From the NCBI RefSeq assembly GCF_017115025.1, contig NZ_JABXKM010000116.1:1-37807 (forward strand): a DNA stretch of 37,807 nt, written 5' to 3'. The DNA comes from Nostoc sp. NOS(2021) (GTDB lineage Bacteria; Cyanobacteriota; Cyanobacteriia; Cyanobacteriales; Nostocaceae). The notes below the pieces were generated by a model. That model worked only from the letters and a program-made list of their open reading frames with translations, made no database searches and was not told the origin of the DNA. Shown one piece after another: positions 15,670 to 24,431 of the stretch; the first letter of the stretch is position 1, and every line of letters starts with the position of its first letter. The translations under genes were made by a program, and so were the position numbers.

Positions 15670-16232
15670 AAGTTTGTTTTTCCCTTTGTTCTCAAAAAGC
15701 TTACCAAAACTGGCTTGAACTCTTTTCTGTAGGTGGACTTTCGTAAGTCTACTCAAAGATTAGAACACGCGAGCTTCATAATGAACAAATAAAATTTTAA
15801 AAGCTACTAGCTCAAGGGTGAGAAATCGGTAAAGCGATACCTACGGTGGGCAGAGCCAACGCAAACTCTGTACCTCAATTTAACTCAGATTGACAAGTAA
15901 TTTTACCCTGACGTTTTTCTACCACAATCTGATATGCGTAGGCGTAGCCCGCCGCAGGCATCGCTAGGCGAATGGAATTCGCTCTGGCTCTAAGTTGACT
16001 ACAGCCAACTCATGTATTGCAAAGATTTTTGTCAATGGTATTACAAGGCGATCGCTTTTCCGGTTATTACTGGGCGCGATCGCTCCTAGTTTTCTAATTA
16101 TGATGGACTCAAAGGCTTAATGTTGACCCTCAGAAGCTCAAAAGCTCCTTCCTACCACTCTGATAAAAAATACTGAAACTATTAAGATTAAAAGCATCTG
16201 CCTACTAAATAACCCACTAATCTTTCCCAACC
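15670..16232. other. Intergenic region between DUF937 and GTPase genes
   Basis: Holds the divergent promoters of the two flanking genes. Repeat fragments include GGCGTAGCCCGCCGCAGGCA near 15948-15968, and 15965-16010 contains, inverted, a segment also found at 24192-24224 (GTCAACTTAGAGCCAG). Two HIP1 sites lie near 16050 and 16077. No gene is seen. Confidence 0.5.
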
Positions 16233-17786
16233 ATGCCTCTGTCACGCATAGTAACGCTGATTGTTGGTCTGATCGTCATTTTGGGGCTAGCCCTATGGCT
16301 AATTGATTCCCTATCGCGCCTCTATTGGCAATTGTCCTATTCGCCGTTGCTAGGCAATTTGCTGTTGTTGCTGCTGATTGTCCTGATCGGAGCCTTGGTT
16401 GCCGCTTTTGTGTATTATGTATTGGTAATTCAATCTGCGGAAAAGCGATCGCGCCGCAACCCGAAGCGAGTGACTGCGGCGCAAATTCCGGCTGGCAAAT
16501 CTGACGCTGCTTCTACAACTCTACAGGCTGTGCGGCAACAGGTAGGGCAAATTCAAGATGAAGTAGCACGCCAAGCTTTATTAAGTCGATCGCGAGAGAT
16601 TGAAGCAAACCTAGCGCGGGGTGAAATTCAAGTAGTGGTATTTGGTACGGGAAGTGCTGGCAAAACTTCCCTAGTTAATGCGATTATGGGACGCATGGTC
16701 GGTCAGGTGGATGCACCGATGGGTACAACCCAGGTTGGAGAAACCTATTGTCTACGATTGAAGGGATTAGAACGCAAGATTTTAATTACGGATACGCCGG
16801 GGATTTTAGAAGCAGGGGTGGCGGGAACGGAACGGGAACAAATGGCGCGAGAACTGGCAACAGAAGCAGATTTACTGTTGTTTGTGGTGGATAATGATTT
16901 ACGACGCTCAGAATATGAGCCACTGCGGGGGTTGGCAGAAATTGGTAAGCGATCGCTTTTGGTGCTTAACAAAACTGATTTATATACAGATGAAGATAAA
17001 GAAGCCATCCTCGCTAGATTGCGTCAACGGGTACGGGGATTTATTGCTACTAGTGATGTGGTGGCGATCGCTGCTAATCCCCAATCTGCACAACTAGAAA
17101 CTGGCGAAACTTTCCAGCCGGAACCGGATATTGTTCCTTTGTTGCGGCGCACAGCTGCTGTTTTACGGGCTGAGGGCGAAGATTTGGTAGCGGATAACAT
17201 TCTTTTGCAATCTCTGCGATTGGGAGACGAGGCGCGAAAACTCATCGATGGCCAGCGTCGCCGTCAAGCTGACAAAATCGTAGAACGGTTTCAATGGATT
17301 GGTGCTGGTGTAGTATCAGTCACGCCTATTCCAGTTGTAGATTTATTGGCGACAGCTGCTGTTAATGCTCAAATGGTTGTGGAAATTGGCAGAGTGTACG
17401 GCTGTGAATTGAATATGGAACGGGGACGAGAGTTAGCCCTTTCTTTAGCAAAAACGATCGCCAGTTTAGGCATTGTCAAGGGAGCGATTCAATTATTATC
17501 TACAGCTTTACAGCTCAATGTGGCTACATTTATTATTGGTAGAGCAATTCAAGGCGTGACAGCAGCTTATTTAACGCGAATTGCTGGTAAGAGTTTCATT
17601 GAATATTTTCGTCATGACCAAGATTGGGGTGATGGTGGGATGACGGAAGTTGTGCAGCGACAGTTTCAAATTAATCGCAGAGATGAATTTATCAAGGCTT
17701 TTATTCAAGAAGCGATCGCGCGGGTAGTCAAGCCGTTGACAGATAAATCTGAGGTGGTTGAACACGATGAAGAAGTCAATAGTTAA
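16233..17786 (+). CDS. Membrane-anchored Era-like GTPase with DUF697 domain
   Basis: A 517-aa protein. Two N-terminal membrane segments (about residues 5-27 and 38-64) precede a GTPase domain with G1 GTGSAGKTS (138-146), G3 DTPG (187-190) and G4 NKTD (246-249). The C-terminal third matches the DUF697 domain (GAGVVSVTPIPVVDLLATAA, then hydrophobic helices around 400-450). Related cyanobacterial proteins are annotated as GTP-binding or YcjF-like membrane proteins, and their role is not settled. The gene stands alone on the plus strand, with no obvious partner gene. Confidence 0.9.
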   Translation: MPLSRIVTLIVGLIVILGLALWLIDSLSRLYWQLSYSPLLGNLLLLLLIVLIGALVAAFVYYVLVIQSAEKRSRRNPKRVTAAQIPAGKSDAASTTLQAVRQQVGQIQDEVARQALLSRSREIEANLARGEIQVVVFGTGSAGKTSLVNAIMGRMVGQVDAPMGTTQVGETYCLRLKGLERKILITDTPGILEAGVAGTEREQMARELATEADLLLFVVDNDLRRSEYEPLRGLAEIGKRSLLVLNKTDLYTDEDKEAILARLRQRVRGFIATSDVVAIAANPQSAQLETGETFQPEPDIVPLLRRTAAVLRAEGEDLVADNILLQSLRLGDEARKLIDGQRRRQADKIVERFQWIGAGVVSVTPIPVVDLLATAAVNAQMVVEIGRVYGCELNMERGRELALSLAKTIASLGIVKGAIQLLSTALQLNVATFIIGRAIQGVTAAYLTRIAGKSFIEYFRHDQDWGDGGMTEVVQRQFQINRRDEFIKAFIQEAIARVVKPLTDKSEVVEHDEEVNS

Positions 17787-17951
17787 ACAATTCAAAATTC
17801 AAAAATAATTGGATGGATGTGGAAGGTAAGGCATGGATGATTTTGACTACCTTGAAATTATTAGACTGAATGCTTTACGCGAAGAAATCATCAAACGTTA
17901 CGAGGCTATCTCTAAAGTTGTCCCACAACTTTGACGTAGAGAAATAAACAT

Positions 17952-17981
17952 AAAAAAATCCCCAGGCTTAGGATGCTGAGG
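17952..17981 (-). terminator. Likely intrinsic terminator of the SAP-like gene
   Basis: On the minus strand CCTCAG pairs with CTGGGG (one G-U pair) around a 10-base loop and is followed by a run of seven T. It lies about 30 bp downstream of the stop codon of the minus-strand gene ending at 18010. Confidence 0.5.
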
Positions 17982-18009
17982 ACTAGGTGCGTTAGGGTCG
18001 TAAACTGAT

Positions 18010-18387
18010 TTACTGGTTTAGCAGCCCGATCGCCATTTCAAGGTGTATCTTAGCTCTATGCAAGTTCAGCAGGCTCTCTTGGTCGTATCGGTCAGGGTAG
18101 CTCATAGCCTTGCCCTCCATTGTTAGCTTAATCAGCGCTGCTTGCTCATCAGTGGGTGAGTTCATCTCATCTATCACCCCTTCAAGGAATTGAATAACGC
18201 TAAAACCTGGTGACTTCAACCCTCTTCCTTGCCTTAGTTGCGCGATCGCTATCTGTGGGAATGCCATCAAGGTAACAATCCAACTAGTCTTATACCCTCC
18301 ATTCCCAGTAGGCTTCAATCCGTAACGCCTACATAAATCTCTCAACTCAGCAGTGGTTTTGATTTCGAGTTCTGACCTTGTGAACAT
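18010..18387 (-). CDS. SAP-like DNA-binding hypothetical protein
   Basis: A 125-aa protein. The N-terminal 40 residues (KTTAELRDLCRRYGLKPTGN, then GGYKTSWIVTLMAF) look like a SAP helix-extended-loop-helix, a DNA-binding motif. The rest is helical, ending RAKIHLEMAIGLLNQ. It is transcribed away from a small RHH-like gene across a 128-bp spacer with an operator-like repeat. A regulatory or plasmid/phage-derived DNA-binding role is inferred and not demonstrated. Confidence 0.65.
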   Translation of the reverse strand: MFTRSELEIKTTAELRDLCRRYGLKPTGNGGYKTSWIVTLMAFPQIAIAQLRQGRGLKSPGFSVIQFLEGVIDEMNSPTDEQAALIKLTMEGKAMSYPDRYDQESLLNLHRAKIHLEMAIGLLNQ

Positions 18388-18393
18388 AAAATA

Positions 18394-18472
18394 GAGTTAC
18401 CCATTTGTAAAAGTGGTATCGGTGAGTTACAAGTTTTCCAGGCAAGTACTCACCGATTAAAAAGTGTAACTC
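18394..18472. promoter_or_regulatory. Operator-like repeat array in a divergent promoter region
   Basis: Between the SAP-like and RHH-like genes are a perfect 10-bp inverted repeat (ATCGGTGAGT at 18418-18427, ACTCACCGAT at 18448-18457) and three copies of GAGTTAC: direct at 18394-18400 and 18424-18430, inverted at 18466-18472. The middle GAGTTAC overlaps the left arm. Such arrays are typical binding sites for a small dimeric regulator encoded nearby. Confidence 0.55.
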
Positions 18473-18515
18473 GTTGTTAACGTCGACTTAAAGCTATATT
18501 TACGTTTCTACATAA

Positions 18516-18695
18516 ATGGCTAAAGCTAAGGGTAAACCTGAAAATTTTGGAAACCAACCAAGCAAAGAATTAACCGAACAATTAAACTTCCGTGTCACCA
18601 AGGAAATGAAGGAAGAGGTAAAGGCTAAAGACGATCCTCCTGAGTTTTGTCGCCAAGCTATCCAAAAAGCACTAGATGAAGATAGGGAGAAGTAG
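18516..18695 (+). CDS. Small RHH-like DNA-binding protein, 59 aa
   Basis: An ATG opens a 59-codon frame, product beginning MAKAKGKPENFGNQPSKELT. The part LNFRVTKEMKEEVKAKDD followed by two helices (PPEFCRQAIQKALDE) fits the strand-helix-helix pattern of ribbon-helix-helix proteins, as in CopG/Arc-type repressors. The basic N-terminal arm fits DNA contact. It is divergent from the SAP-like gene across the repeat array, which it might bind. Confidence 0.6.
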   Translation: MAKAKGKPENFGNQPSKELTEQLNFRVTKEMKEEVKAKDDPPEFCRQAIQKALDEDREK

Positions 18696-18780
18696 TTAAA
18701 AGTTTTTGGACACAGTTACAGCACTATTCCTAATTGAGCAAACAAGAGATAGTGCCAAAAATTCATCGTTGGTTAATAAT

Positions 18781-19251
18781 ATGGATGCTGAGGAGTTCTT
18801 GAGAAGATATGCTGCTGGGGAGAAGGATTTTCAGGGCATCATTTTGGAGTACATTAACCTGAGTGGGGTTGAACTGCAATATATCGACTTGAGGGAGGCT
18901 CGATTTCGCTACGTCAACTTGAGCAGCATCAAGTTGAGAAGTTGTAATTTGATTGGCGCTGAATTTTGTTACTGTAACTTGAGGAATGCCAACATCGAGT
19001 CTTGTTTTTTCGAGTGTGCCTGGTTTTTGGACTGTGATTTGGGAGGAATTAATACCAGAATATGCGAGTTGACTTGTACTCGTTTCATCAGAGTTAATCT
19101 TCGAGATGCCAAGTTGAGCGGTTCTGGAGAAGAACCCTGTGAGTTCTGGGATGTTATTCGACCGGACGGAAAGTTTATCCCCGGTTTTACTGATGTAATT
19201 TATCCTGCTTCCTCCCCGGACAAGGTTAATGGGGAGGACATTCCTTTCTAA
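18781..19251 (+). CDS. Pentapeptide-repeat protein
   Basis: A 156-aa protein with consecutive A(D/N)LXX-type pentapeptides (INLSGVELQYIDLREARFRY, VNLSSIKLRSCNLIGAEF, CNLRNANIESC), which form a right-handed quadrilateral beta-helix. The N-terminal motif EEFLRRYAAGEKDFQGI is typical of cyanobacterial family members. The ATG at 18781 is chosen. The frame stays open from a TTG at 18706, but the family motif begins right after this ATG. It lies 85 bp after the RHH-like gene on the same strand. Function unknown. The protein is cysteine-rich (about 11 Cys). A gyrase-protecting Qnr-like role cannot be inferred. Confidence 0.88.
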   Translation: MDAEEFLRRYAAGEKDFQGIILEYINLSGVELQYIDLREARFRYVNLSSIKLRSCNLIGAEFCYCNLRNANIESCFFECAWFLDCDLGGINTRICELTCTRFIRVNLRDAKLSGSGEEPCEFWDVIRPDGKFIPGFTDVIYPASSPDKVNGEDIPF

Positions 19252-19358
19252 TAAATACTGTGAATAAGTTACAGGGTTTACTTCTGCCAAAAGAGAAGCA
19301 GATGGTTCAGACGGAGGAGAATATATACCTTGTGTCTTAAGAGCTTGCTTCGAGTCTA

Positions 19359-20258
19359 TTACCGCGATCGCTCCAAAATCCAATCGAGTAAAATCGGATT
19401 GACTAACTCCGGCGCTTCATCCTGCGGACAATGCCCCACTCCCTCTAAAGGAATAAACTTTTCTACCTGCGGAAAGTTAGCTAATTCTCTCCCTAATTTA
19501 ATTGGTTCCCACGGATCAGCCGTTCCCCACAAGATAATCGCCGGACAGGCTAACTGTGGCAAAAGGTCTTCTGGTAGTGGCCCTGTAGAATAAGAAGTAA
19601 AAGCCAGAAACACAGCCCCAGCCCCCGGATCACTTGCTGGTGAAGTCAGAATATCTACCAACTCATCTGTCACCATCTCAGGATTCGCATAAGCTTGTAA
19701 CAGAATTTTCCGCACCGTTTTCGGTTTGGCCAGTTGATTGAAAAAGAAATCACCAACTGGTTTAATAGACAACAGGCGTTGCAGTAGAGGCGCTCCGAAA
19801 CGACGACTCCAAGGTAAAGTTACCCGTTTGCGATCGTGCAACAGCCGTAAAGAACAGTTAAGCAAAGCAACTCCCAAGGCAATATCTGGGTTGCTTACTG
19901 CTGCTTGCATGGCTACAATACAGCCAATAGAATTTCCGACTAAAAAAGCTGGCTCACCGACAACTTCGCGGCAAAAATCTGCTACTTGCTGTCCCCAGGT
20001 TTCTAGTGTATAGGTAATTTTTTCACCAGGTTGAGGTTTTGCGGAAGCGCCAAAACCAATCAAATCGATCGCATAAACACGGCAATTTTCCGCTAATACG
20101 GGAATATTTTTCTGCCAATGCCACCAAGAAGCGCCAAATCCATGCACCAGAACAACAGCAGGCCCAGTGGTTCCTTGGGTTTGATAGCAGATCGGGAAAT
20201 CTTGCCAAATCCAGGTTTTTGTAGAGTTAAGTGCTGTTTTTGAATTTGAGGTTGTCAT
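19359..20258 (-). CDS. Alpha/beta-fold hydrolase
   Basis: A 299-aa alpha/beta hydrolase. The oxyanion-hole segment is VLVHGFGASWWHW (about residues 37-49), the nucleophile is Ser110 in GNSIG, the acid is Asp248 in GTADPWEP and the base is His276 in GVGHCPQDE. All three catalytic residues are present. A cap domain occupies about 135-230. Substrate unknown; cyanobacterial relatives are annotated simply as alpha/beta hydrolase. No signal peptide is seen. Confidence 0.92.
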   Translation of the reverse strand: MTTSNSKTALNSTKTWIWQDFPICYQTQGTTGPAVVLVHGFGASWWHWQKNIPVLAENCRVYAIDLIGFGASAKPQPGEKITYTLETWGQQVADFCREVVGEPAFLVGNSIGCIVAMQAAVSNPDIALGVALLNCSLRLLHDRKRVTLPWSRRFGAPLLQRLLSIKPVGDFFFNQLAKPKTVRKILLQAYANPEMVTDELVDILTSPASDPGAGAVFLAFTSYSTGPLPEDLLPQLACPAIILWGTADPWEPIKLGRELANFPQVEKFIPLEGVGHCPQDEAPELVNPILLDWILERSR

Positions 20259-20304
20259 GGGAAATTTGATGAAAACAAGGGTAAAAACCTGTCAGCAGGA
20301 AGCC

Positions 20305-20474
20305 AGGGCTATTTCGTTCTAGACAGAAACCGCCCAGAACTGAAGTTCAGCGGCTCATAGCTAAAGTCCGTTAAAACGGACTATAACCTTTTCTTAGTCG
20401 TCTAAAGACGAATGAGTGCTATTAGACTGGTGAATTCATTATGAGGCGGACTAGATGAGAATGAAATAGCCCTG
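20305..20474. mobile_element. MITE-like element flanked by 10-bp direct repeats
   Basis: Terminal inverted repeats start AGGGCTATTTCGTTCT (20305-20320) and end with the complement AGAATGAAATAGCCCT (20458-20473), 15 of 16 matching. The element is flanked by GCAGGAAGCC at 20295-20304 and 20475-20484, a likely target-site duplication. The roughly 170-bp interior has two small hairpins (GTCCGT-TAAA-ACGGAC and TCGTCT-AAA-GACGA) and no open frame. The remainder of 20259-20906 shows no gene; it contains promoter DNA for the thioredoxin-like gene. Confidence 0.75.
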
Positions 20475-20906
20475 GCAGGAAGCCGCAAGTAAAATTGTTT
20501 TGAATTGGAATAAAATTTATCAGATTTTCAAAGTAAATCCTTTGCTCTAGTGATAGCTTAGACATACACCATGAAAGCTTCTAGCCTGATAACGCTAGCA
20601 TCAAGCTAATAGTTTTATCCAGTATAGAGAGTTTTCATCTTGTTGAGAGAGGGAATTTACTCATAACTTAGATTGTGTCAGTATTAGAAACCATAACTTT
20701 TGTAATGTGAGTAATATTTTTGCTATTTTTAGATGTGAGGGAATTAGCATCAGTTCTAGATTCAGTAGTTTCACAATTTACGACAGCCAATGAAAGTCTA
20801 TAAGATTGTCGAATATGAGGCATCGGCTAAGGGGTGGTTTGCAACTGGAAACTGACGCTGAATTTAACAATATTTTTCTTGTTCTTAGTTCTGCGAGCCA
20901 GAAAAC

Positions 20907-21461
20907 ATGAATCTAGTAGAAACAATTGATACTCCTGTTGGGAGTTACGCACCAGATTTTGAACTGCCAGGAATTGATGCTCAAGTACACCATCTGAGGC
21001 GTTATCTTGAGAAATTCCGAGCAGTCGGTGTCATTTCCATGTGTAACCACTGTCCTTATGTAGACTCGTATCTAGGCAGGTTAAAAAACATTCAAGCCGA
21101 ATTTGCCCCAGAAGGCTTTACACTAATTGGCGTGAATGTTAGTAATGGCGATCGCAACACTAGGTCAAGCTTTGAAAATATGAAAGCTTTTGCCCGGAGT
21201 CACGACTTGAATTTCCCTTACCTGTGGGACTCGACACAAGATGTTACCCGCAGTTTTGGGGCGACAAAAACACCAACGGCCTTTCTCATAGATACTAATG
21301 GTATAGTACGCTACAAAGGTAAAATTGACGATCATCCCCAAAACCCATCATTGGTGGGAGAGGATTATTTGAGAACTGCGATCGCTTCTCTGCTTCAAGG
21401 TCAAGAAATAGATATACCACAAACAGAAGCAATAGGTACTACATTGATTTGGCGTAACTAG
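20907..21461 (+). CDS. Thioredoxin/AhpC-TSA-fold family protein
   Basis: A 184-aa peroxiredoxin/TlpA-like thioredoxin-fold protein. The redox site is C46-N-H-C49 in [15 protein letters not shown]. It is followed by [12 protein letters not shown] and the cis-proline-type segment [20 protein letters not shown], then GKIDDHP. The N-terminal [14 protein letters not shown] is typical of AhpC/TSA-related proteins. No signal peptide is present, so it is probably cytosolic. The CxxC pair suggests disulfide reductase rather than classical peroxidase activity. Confidence 0.88.
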   Translation: MNLVETIDTPVGSYAPDFELPGIDAQVHHLRRYLEKFRAVGVISMCNHCPYVDSYLGRLKNIQAEFAPEGFTLIGVNVSNGDRNTRSSFENMKAFARSHDLNFPYLWDSTQDVTRSFGATKTPTAFLIDTNGIVRYKGKIDDHPQNPSLVGEDYLRTAIASLLQGQEIDIPQTEAIGTTLIWRN

Positions 21462-21532
21462 ACATAGATAGTCCCTGTAACTGCTATCTTAAATTGGAGG
21501 CAATTGCAACTTTTTTGATAAAGCGTAACTTC

Positions 21533-22261
21533 ATGGGAACGAATTACCGACGGGTTTTACTCAAACTGAGCGGTGAAGCCTTAATGGGCAACATGGGCTA
21601 TGGCATTGATCCCGAAGTGGTCAAAGGAATAGCACAAGAGGTAGCAGAGGTGATCGCCACTGGCGTTCAAATGGCCATCGTTGTTGGCGGCGGCAATATT
21701 TTTCGTGGCGTCAAAGCGGCGTCGGCGGGGATGGACAGGGCAACCGCTGACTACATAGGGATGATTGCCACGGTAATGAACGCCATGACGCTGCAAGATT
21801 CGCTAGAACGTATAGGGGTACAGACGCGGGTGCAAACTGCGATCGCTATGCAAGAATTAGCGGAACCGTATATCCGTCGTCGTGCCATCCGTCATCTTGA
21901 AAAAGGACGGGTGGTAATTTTTGGTGCTGGTTCTGGAAATCCCTTCTTCACTACAGACACCACTGCGGCATTAAGAGCCGCAGAAATTGATGCCGAGGTG
22001 ATTTTTAAAGCCACCAAAGTAGACGGAGTTTATGATGCTGATCCTCATATTTATCCTGACGCCAAGCGTTACAATAGCCTCACCTACGCACACGTTTTAG
22101 CCAAAGATTTGCGGGTGATGGATAGTACTGCGATCGCCTTGTGTAAAGAAAATAATATCCCAATTCTGGTATTTGACCTAACGGTGCGAGGTAACATCCA
22201 CCGAGCAGTCATGGGAGAATCCATCGGCACCGTTGTGGGAGGTTCTTGTGAAATTAGCTGA
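21533..22261 (+). CDS. pyrH: UMP kinase
   Basis: Phosphorylates UMP to UDP with ATP, the first dedicated step to pyrimidine nucleoside triphosphates. Bacterial UMP kinase of the amino-acid-kinase fold, 242 aa: N-terminal [15 protein letters not shown], glycine-rich [30 protein letters not shown] and [13 protein letters not shown] are all canonical. The ATG at 21533 is chosen over a TTG at 21494 because the protein then begins at the conserved [12 protein letters not shown]. It overlaps frr by 14 bp, the conserved bacterial pyrH-frr arrangement. Confidence 0.97.
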   Translation: MGTNYRRVLLKLSGEALMGNMGYGIDPEVVKGIAQEVAEVIATGVQMAIVVGGGNIFRGVKAASAGMDRATADYIGMIATVMNAMTLQDSLERIGVQTRVQTAIAMQELAEPYIRRRAIRHLEKGRVVIFGAGSGNPFFTTDTTAALRAAEIDAEVIFKATKVDGVYDADPHIYPDAKRYNSLTYAHVLAKDLRVMDSTAIALCKENNIPILVFDLTVRGNIHRAVMGESIGTVVGGSCEIS

Positions 22262-22796
22262 AGCTGAGAGTACGATGCAAAAAACCGTTGAGTCAACTCA
22301 ACGAGCTTTTAACACGATTCGCACTGGTCGCGCCAATGCGAGTCTATTAGATAAGGTATTGGTGGACTATTACGGTTCGCCCACTTCCCTAAAATCACTG
22401 GCAAACATTAGTACGCCGGATGCCACGACAATCTTAATTCAACCCTACGATCGCAGCAGTTTAAATATAGTCGAAAAAGCGATTTCTTTATCTGATGTCG
22501 GTTTAACCCCCAGCAATGACGGTTCCGTAATTCGGCTGAATATTCCGCCCCTAACAAGCGATCGCCGTAAAGAATTCGTCAAAATGGCATCTAAGTATGC
22601 TGAAGAGGGTCGTGTTGCTATTCGCAACATCCGCCGCGATGCCATAGACGCCATTCGCAAACAGGAAAAAAATGCTGAAATTCCTGAAGATGAAGCACGG
22701 GATCAGCAAGACAAACTGCAAAAACTGACAAACAAATACACCGCCAGAATAGACGAATTGCTGGCAGAAAAAGAAAAAGACATCACGACTGTTTAA
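22248..22796 (+). CDS. frr: Ribosome recycling factor
   Basis: A 182-aa RRF that splits post-termination ribosomes together with EF-G. The three-helix domain shows [20 protein letters not shown] near the N-terminus, the small beta domain has [18 protein letters not shown], and the C-terminal helices contain [17 protein letters not shown]. The start is a GTG at 22248 (protein begins [14 protein letters not shown]), inside the end of pyrH. The alternative GTG at 22233 would add five residues not expected in the family. Translation is therefore probably coupled to pyrH. Confidence 0.96.
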   Translation: MKLAEAESTMQKTVESTQRAFNTIRTGRANASLLDKVLVDYYGSPTSLKSLANISTPDATTILIQPYDRSSLNIVEKAISLSDVGLTPSNDGSVIRLNIPPLTSDRRKEFVKMASKYAEEGRVAIRNIRRDAIDAIRKQEKNAEIPEDEARDQQDKLQKLTNKYTARIDELLAEKEKDITTV

Positions 22797-22813
22797 AGTC
22801 TAAAGTCTGAAGT

Positions 22814-22854
22814 ATAAAGGCTGAAGGATGATGGATAAATTCTTCAGCCTTTAT
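22814..22854 (+). terminator. Terminator-like hairpin after pyrH-frr
   Basis: A perfect 13-bp stem (ATAAAGGCTGAAG at 22814-22826, CTTCAGCCTTTAT at 22842-22854) with a 15-base loop, 18 bp after the frr stop. The distal arm is T-rich (TTTAT, then CATTTATT), though there is no pure U-tract. Confidence 0.6.
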
Positions 22855-22886
22855 CATTTATTAGGCATCTAACAAAAATTGATCAA

Positions 22887-22935
22887 GTAGGGGCAATACC
22901 CTGCGGGAAGCTAAAGCTACATGAATTGCCCCTAC
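22887..22935. repeat. Inverted repeat GTAGGGGCAAT/ATTGCCCCTAC
   Basis: Arms at 22887-22897 and 22925-22935 are exact complements and resemble the GTAGGGGCA-type repeats elsewhere in the window. The most upstream ATG of the following gene (22921) falls just before the right arm, which argues against that ATG as the true start. Confidence 0.7.
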
Positions 22936-22977
22936 TCAATAGAAAATAAACTAATTCAGGAGCAAAAATTCAGCCAT

Positions 22978-24099
22978 ATGTATGACTGCATCATCGTCGG
23001 CGCTGGGCCAGCTGGTGGAACAGCTGCATATCATTTAGCCAAGCAAGGTCGCTCAGTATTAGTGTTAGAAAAAGAATCCCTGCCAAGATATAAACCTTGT
23101 GGCGGTGGGGTATCTCCAGCGATCGCTCAATGGTTTTACTTTGATTTTTTCCCAGGGGTTTCGGGGAAAGCCGAATCCGTTCGCTTTACCTGGAAATTGG
23201 GCGACCCGGTGGAAGCAAAAATCGCCACAAAAGAACCAATCTGGATGGTGCGACGAGATATTTTTGACCATTTCCTAGTGCAGCAAGCACAGAAGCAAGG
23301 GGCTGAACTACGAGATCATACTGAAGCTACGGGTATTGAGTTTCAAAGCGACTATTGGCAAGTTAACACAGCCAATGGCTCAGTTACAGGTCGTTACTTA
23401 ATCGCGGCTGATGGGGCTAAAGGCCCAATGGCAAAATGGTTAGGATTCAAAGAACGTAAACGCCGTTTAGCAGCAGCTTTGGAAGCAGAAGTTCTCGCAA
23501 CTGTCAAGGACAAATCGACAATTCATTTCGAGTTTGGCTTGGTGAAAAATGGCTACATTTGGAATTTCCCAAAAGCTGATGGTTATTCCATTGGTGTCGG
23601 TACGTTTATCGGCGGCGAACCTCAAGATTTTAAGAAGATTTTAGATGAGTATGCGCGATCGTTTAATGTAGATATCAAAACTAGTAAGCAGTATGGTTAT
23701 CCCCTTTGCTTGTGGGATGGCAACCAAAAGTTGCATACTCAAAATGCAGTTTTGGCTGGGGAAGCTGCTTGTGTAGTCGATCCCATGACAGCAGAAGGCA
23801 TTCGTCCGGCAATTTTTAGCGGTTTGATTGCAGCAGGAGCCATTAATCAGGCACTTTCCGGTGATACCAATGCTTTAGAAAAATATACTGAAGCCATTAA
23901 TGAAGAATGGGGTACTGAGATGGCTTGGGCGCAAAAATTAGCTGGAGCATTCTATCGCTTTCCAGGCATTGGCTACAAAGTTGGTGTTAAGCGCCCCTCT
24001 GGTGCCCAAATCATGGGTAAGATTCTGTGCGGAGAACTGCGCTATGGCGACGTTGCCAGTCGCGCCCTTAAGCGTTTAATCCCTGGTTTTGGGGGTTAA
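22978..24099 (+). CDS. Geranylgeranyl reductase family FAD-dependent oxidoreductase
   Basis: A 373-aa flavoprotein. The Rossmann FAD motif is DCIIVGAGPAGGTAAYHLAK at the N-terminus, followed by LEKESLPRYKPCGGGV, the second FAD signature AVLAGEAACVVDPMTAEGIR and a C-terminal substrate domain. This is the geranylgeranyl/digeranylgeranyl reductase family, which saturates isoprenoid chains of chlorophyll, quinones or lipids. It is not necessarily ChlP. The start at 22978 places the FAD motif at residue 2 as in the family and has AGGAG about 17 bases upstream. Earlier in-frame ATGs lie in repeat DNA. Confidence 0.88.
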   Translation: MYDCIIVGAGPAGGTAAYHLAKQGRSVLVLEKESLPRYKPCGGGVSPAIAQWFYFDFFPGVSGKAESVRFTWKLGDPVEAKIATKEPIWMVRRDIFDHFLVQQAQKQGAELRDHTEATGIEFQSDYWQVNTANGSVTGRYLIAADGAKGPMAKWLGFKERKRRLAAALEAEVLATVKDKSTIHFEFGLVKNGYIWNFPKADGYSIGVGTFIGGEPQDFKKILDEYARSFNVDIKTSKQYGYPLCLWDGNQKLHTQNAVLAGEAACVVDPMTAEGIRPAIFSGLIAAGAINQALSGDTNALEKYTEAINEEWGTEMAWAQKLAGAFYRFPGIGYKVGVKRPSGAQIMGKILCGELRYGDVASRALKRLIPGFGG

Positions 24100-24431
24100 G
24101 TATTAGAGATTAGGTAACGAATCTCTAGCGGGCGAGACACCGACCCCACAAAAATTAATCATCTCTTGTGGGGTGGGCATCCTGCCATTGGTGTCAACTT
24201 AGAGCCAGGGCGAATAGAATTCGCGGCTACACAAACAAAGTCCACCTCCGTGGACTAATACAAAATCAAGGATTCTTAACCCACGTTCGCGTAGCGTTCC
24301 GCAAGGAAAGGTGGGTTAAGCCTCGTGTAGGCGTGGTTAATAACCGCCCCTTTAACCTTAAGTTGACTTTATTTTTGAATTTTGAATTTTGAATTTTGAA
24401 TTGTTAATTTGCCTATCTACTTACCATTTCT
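24100..24431. repeat. Composite repeat region; partial MITE end
   Basis: About 24141-24170 is a CCCCACAA/TTGTGGGG hairpin. From 24183 the sequence CATTGGTGTCAACTTA matches the terminal repeat of the MITE at 13724-13921 (one difference from its right end), and CTTAAGTTGAC at about 24358-24368 is a partial opposite end. Between them are dispersed repeats (GAATTCGCGGCTAC, GTCCACCTCCGTGGAC). TTTTGAA heptamers follow at about 24374-24400. No gene is present. Confidence 0.6.

Noticed and set aside
17833..17934. 33-codon frame (MDDFDYLEIIRLNALREEII...) after the GTPase gene
   Set aside because: Plausible composition but very short, no recognisable family and no clear ribosome-binding site; possibly a gene remnant.
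18763..19383. 206-codon minus-strand frame opposite the pentapeptide gene
   Set aside because: Its repetitive QVDxxQ pattern is the antisense image of the pentapeptide repeats; the plus strand has the clear family match.
22921..22977. Upstream start for the geranylgeranyl reductase family gene
   Set aside because: That ATG abuts an inverted-repeat arm and adds 19 residues before the FAD motif.
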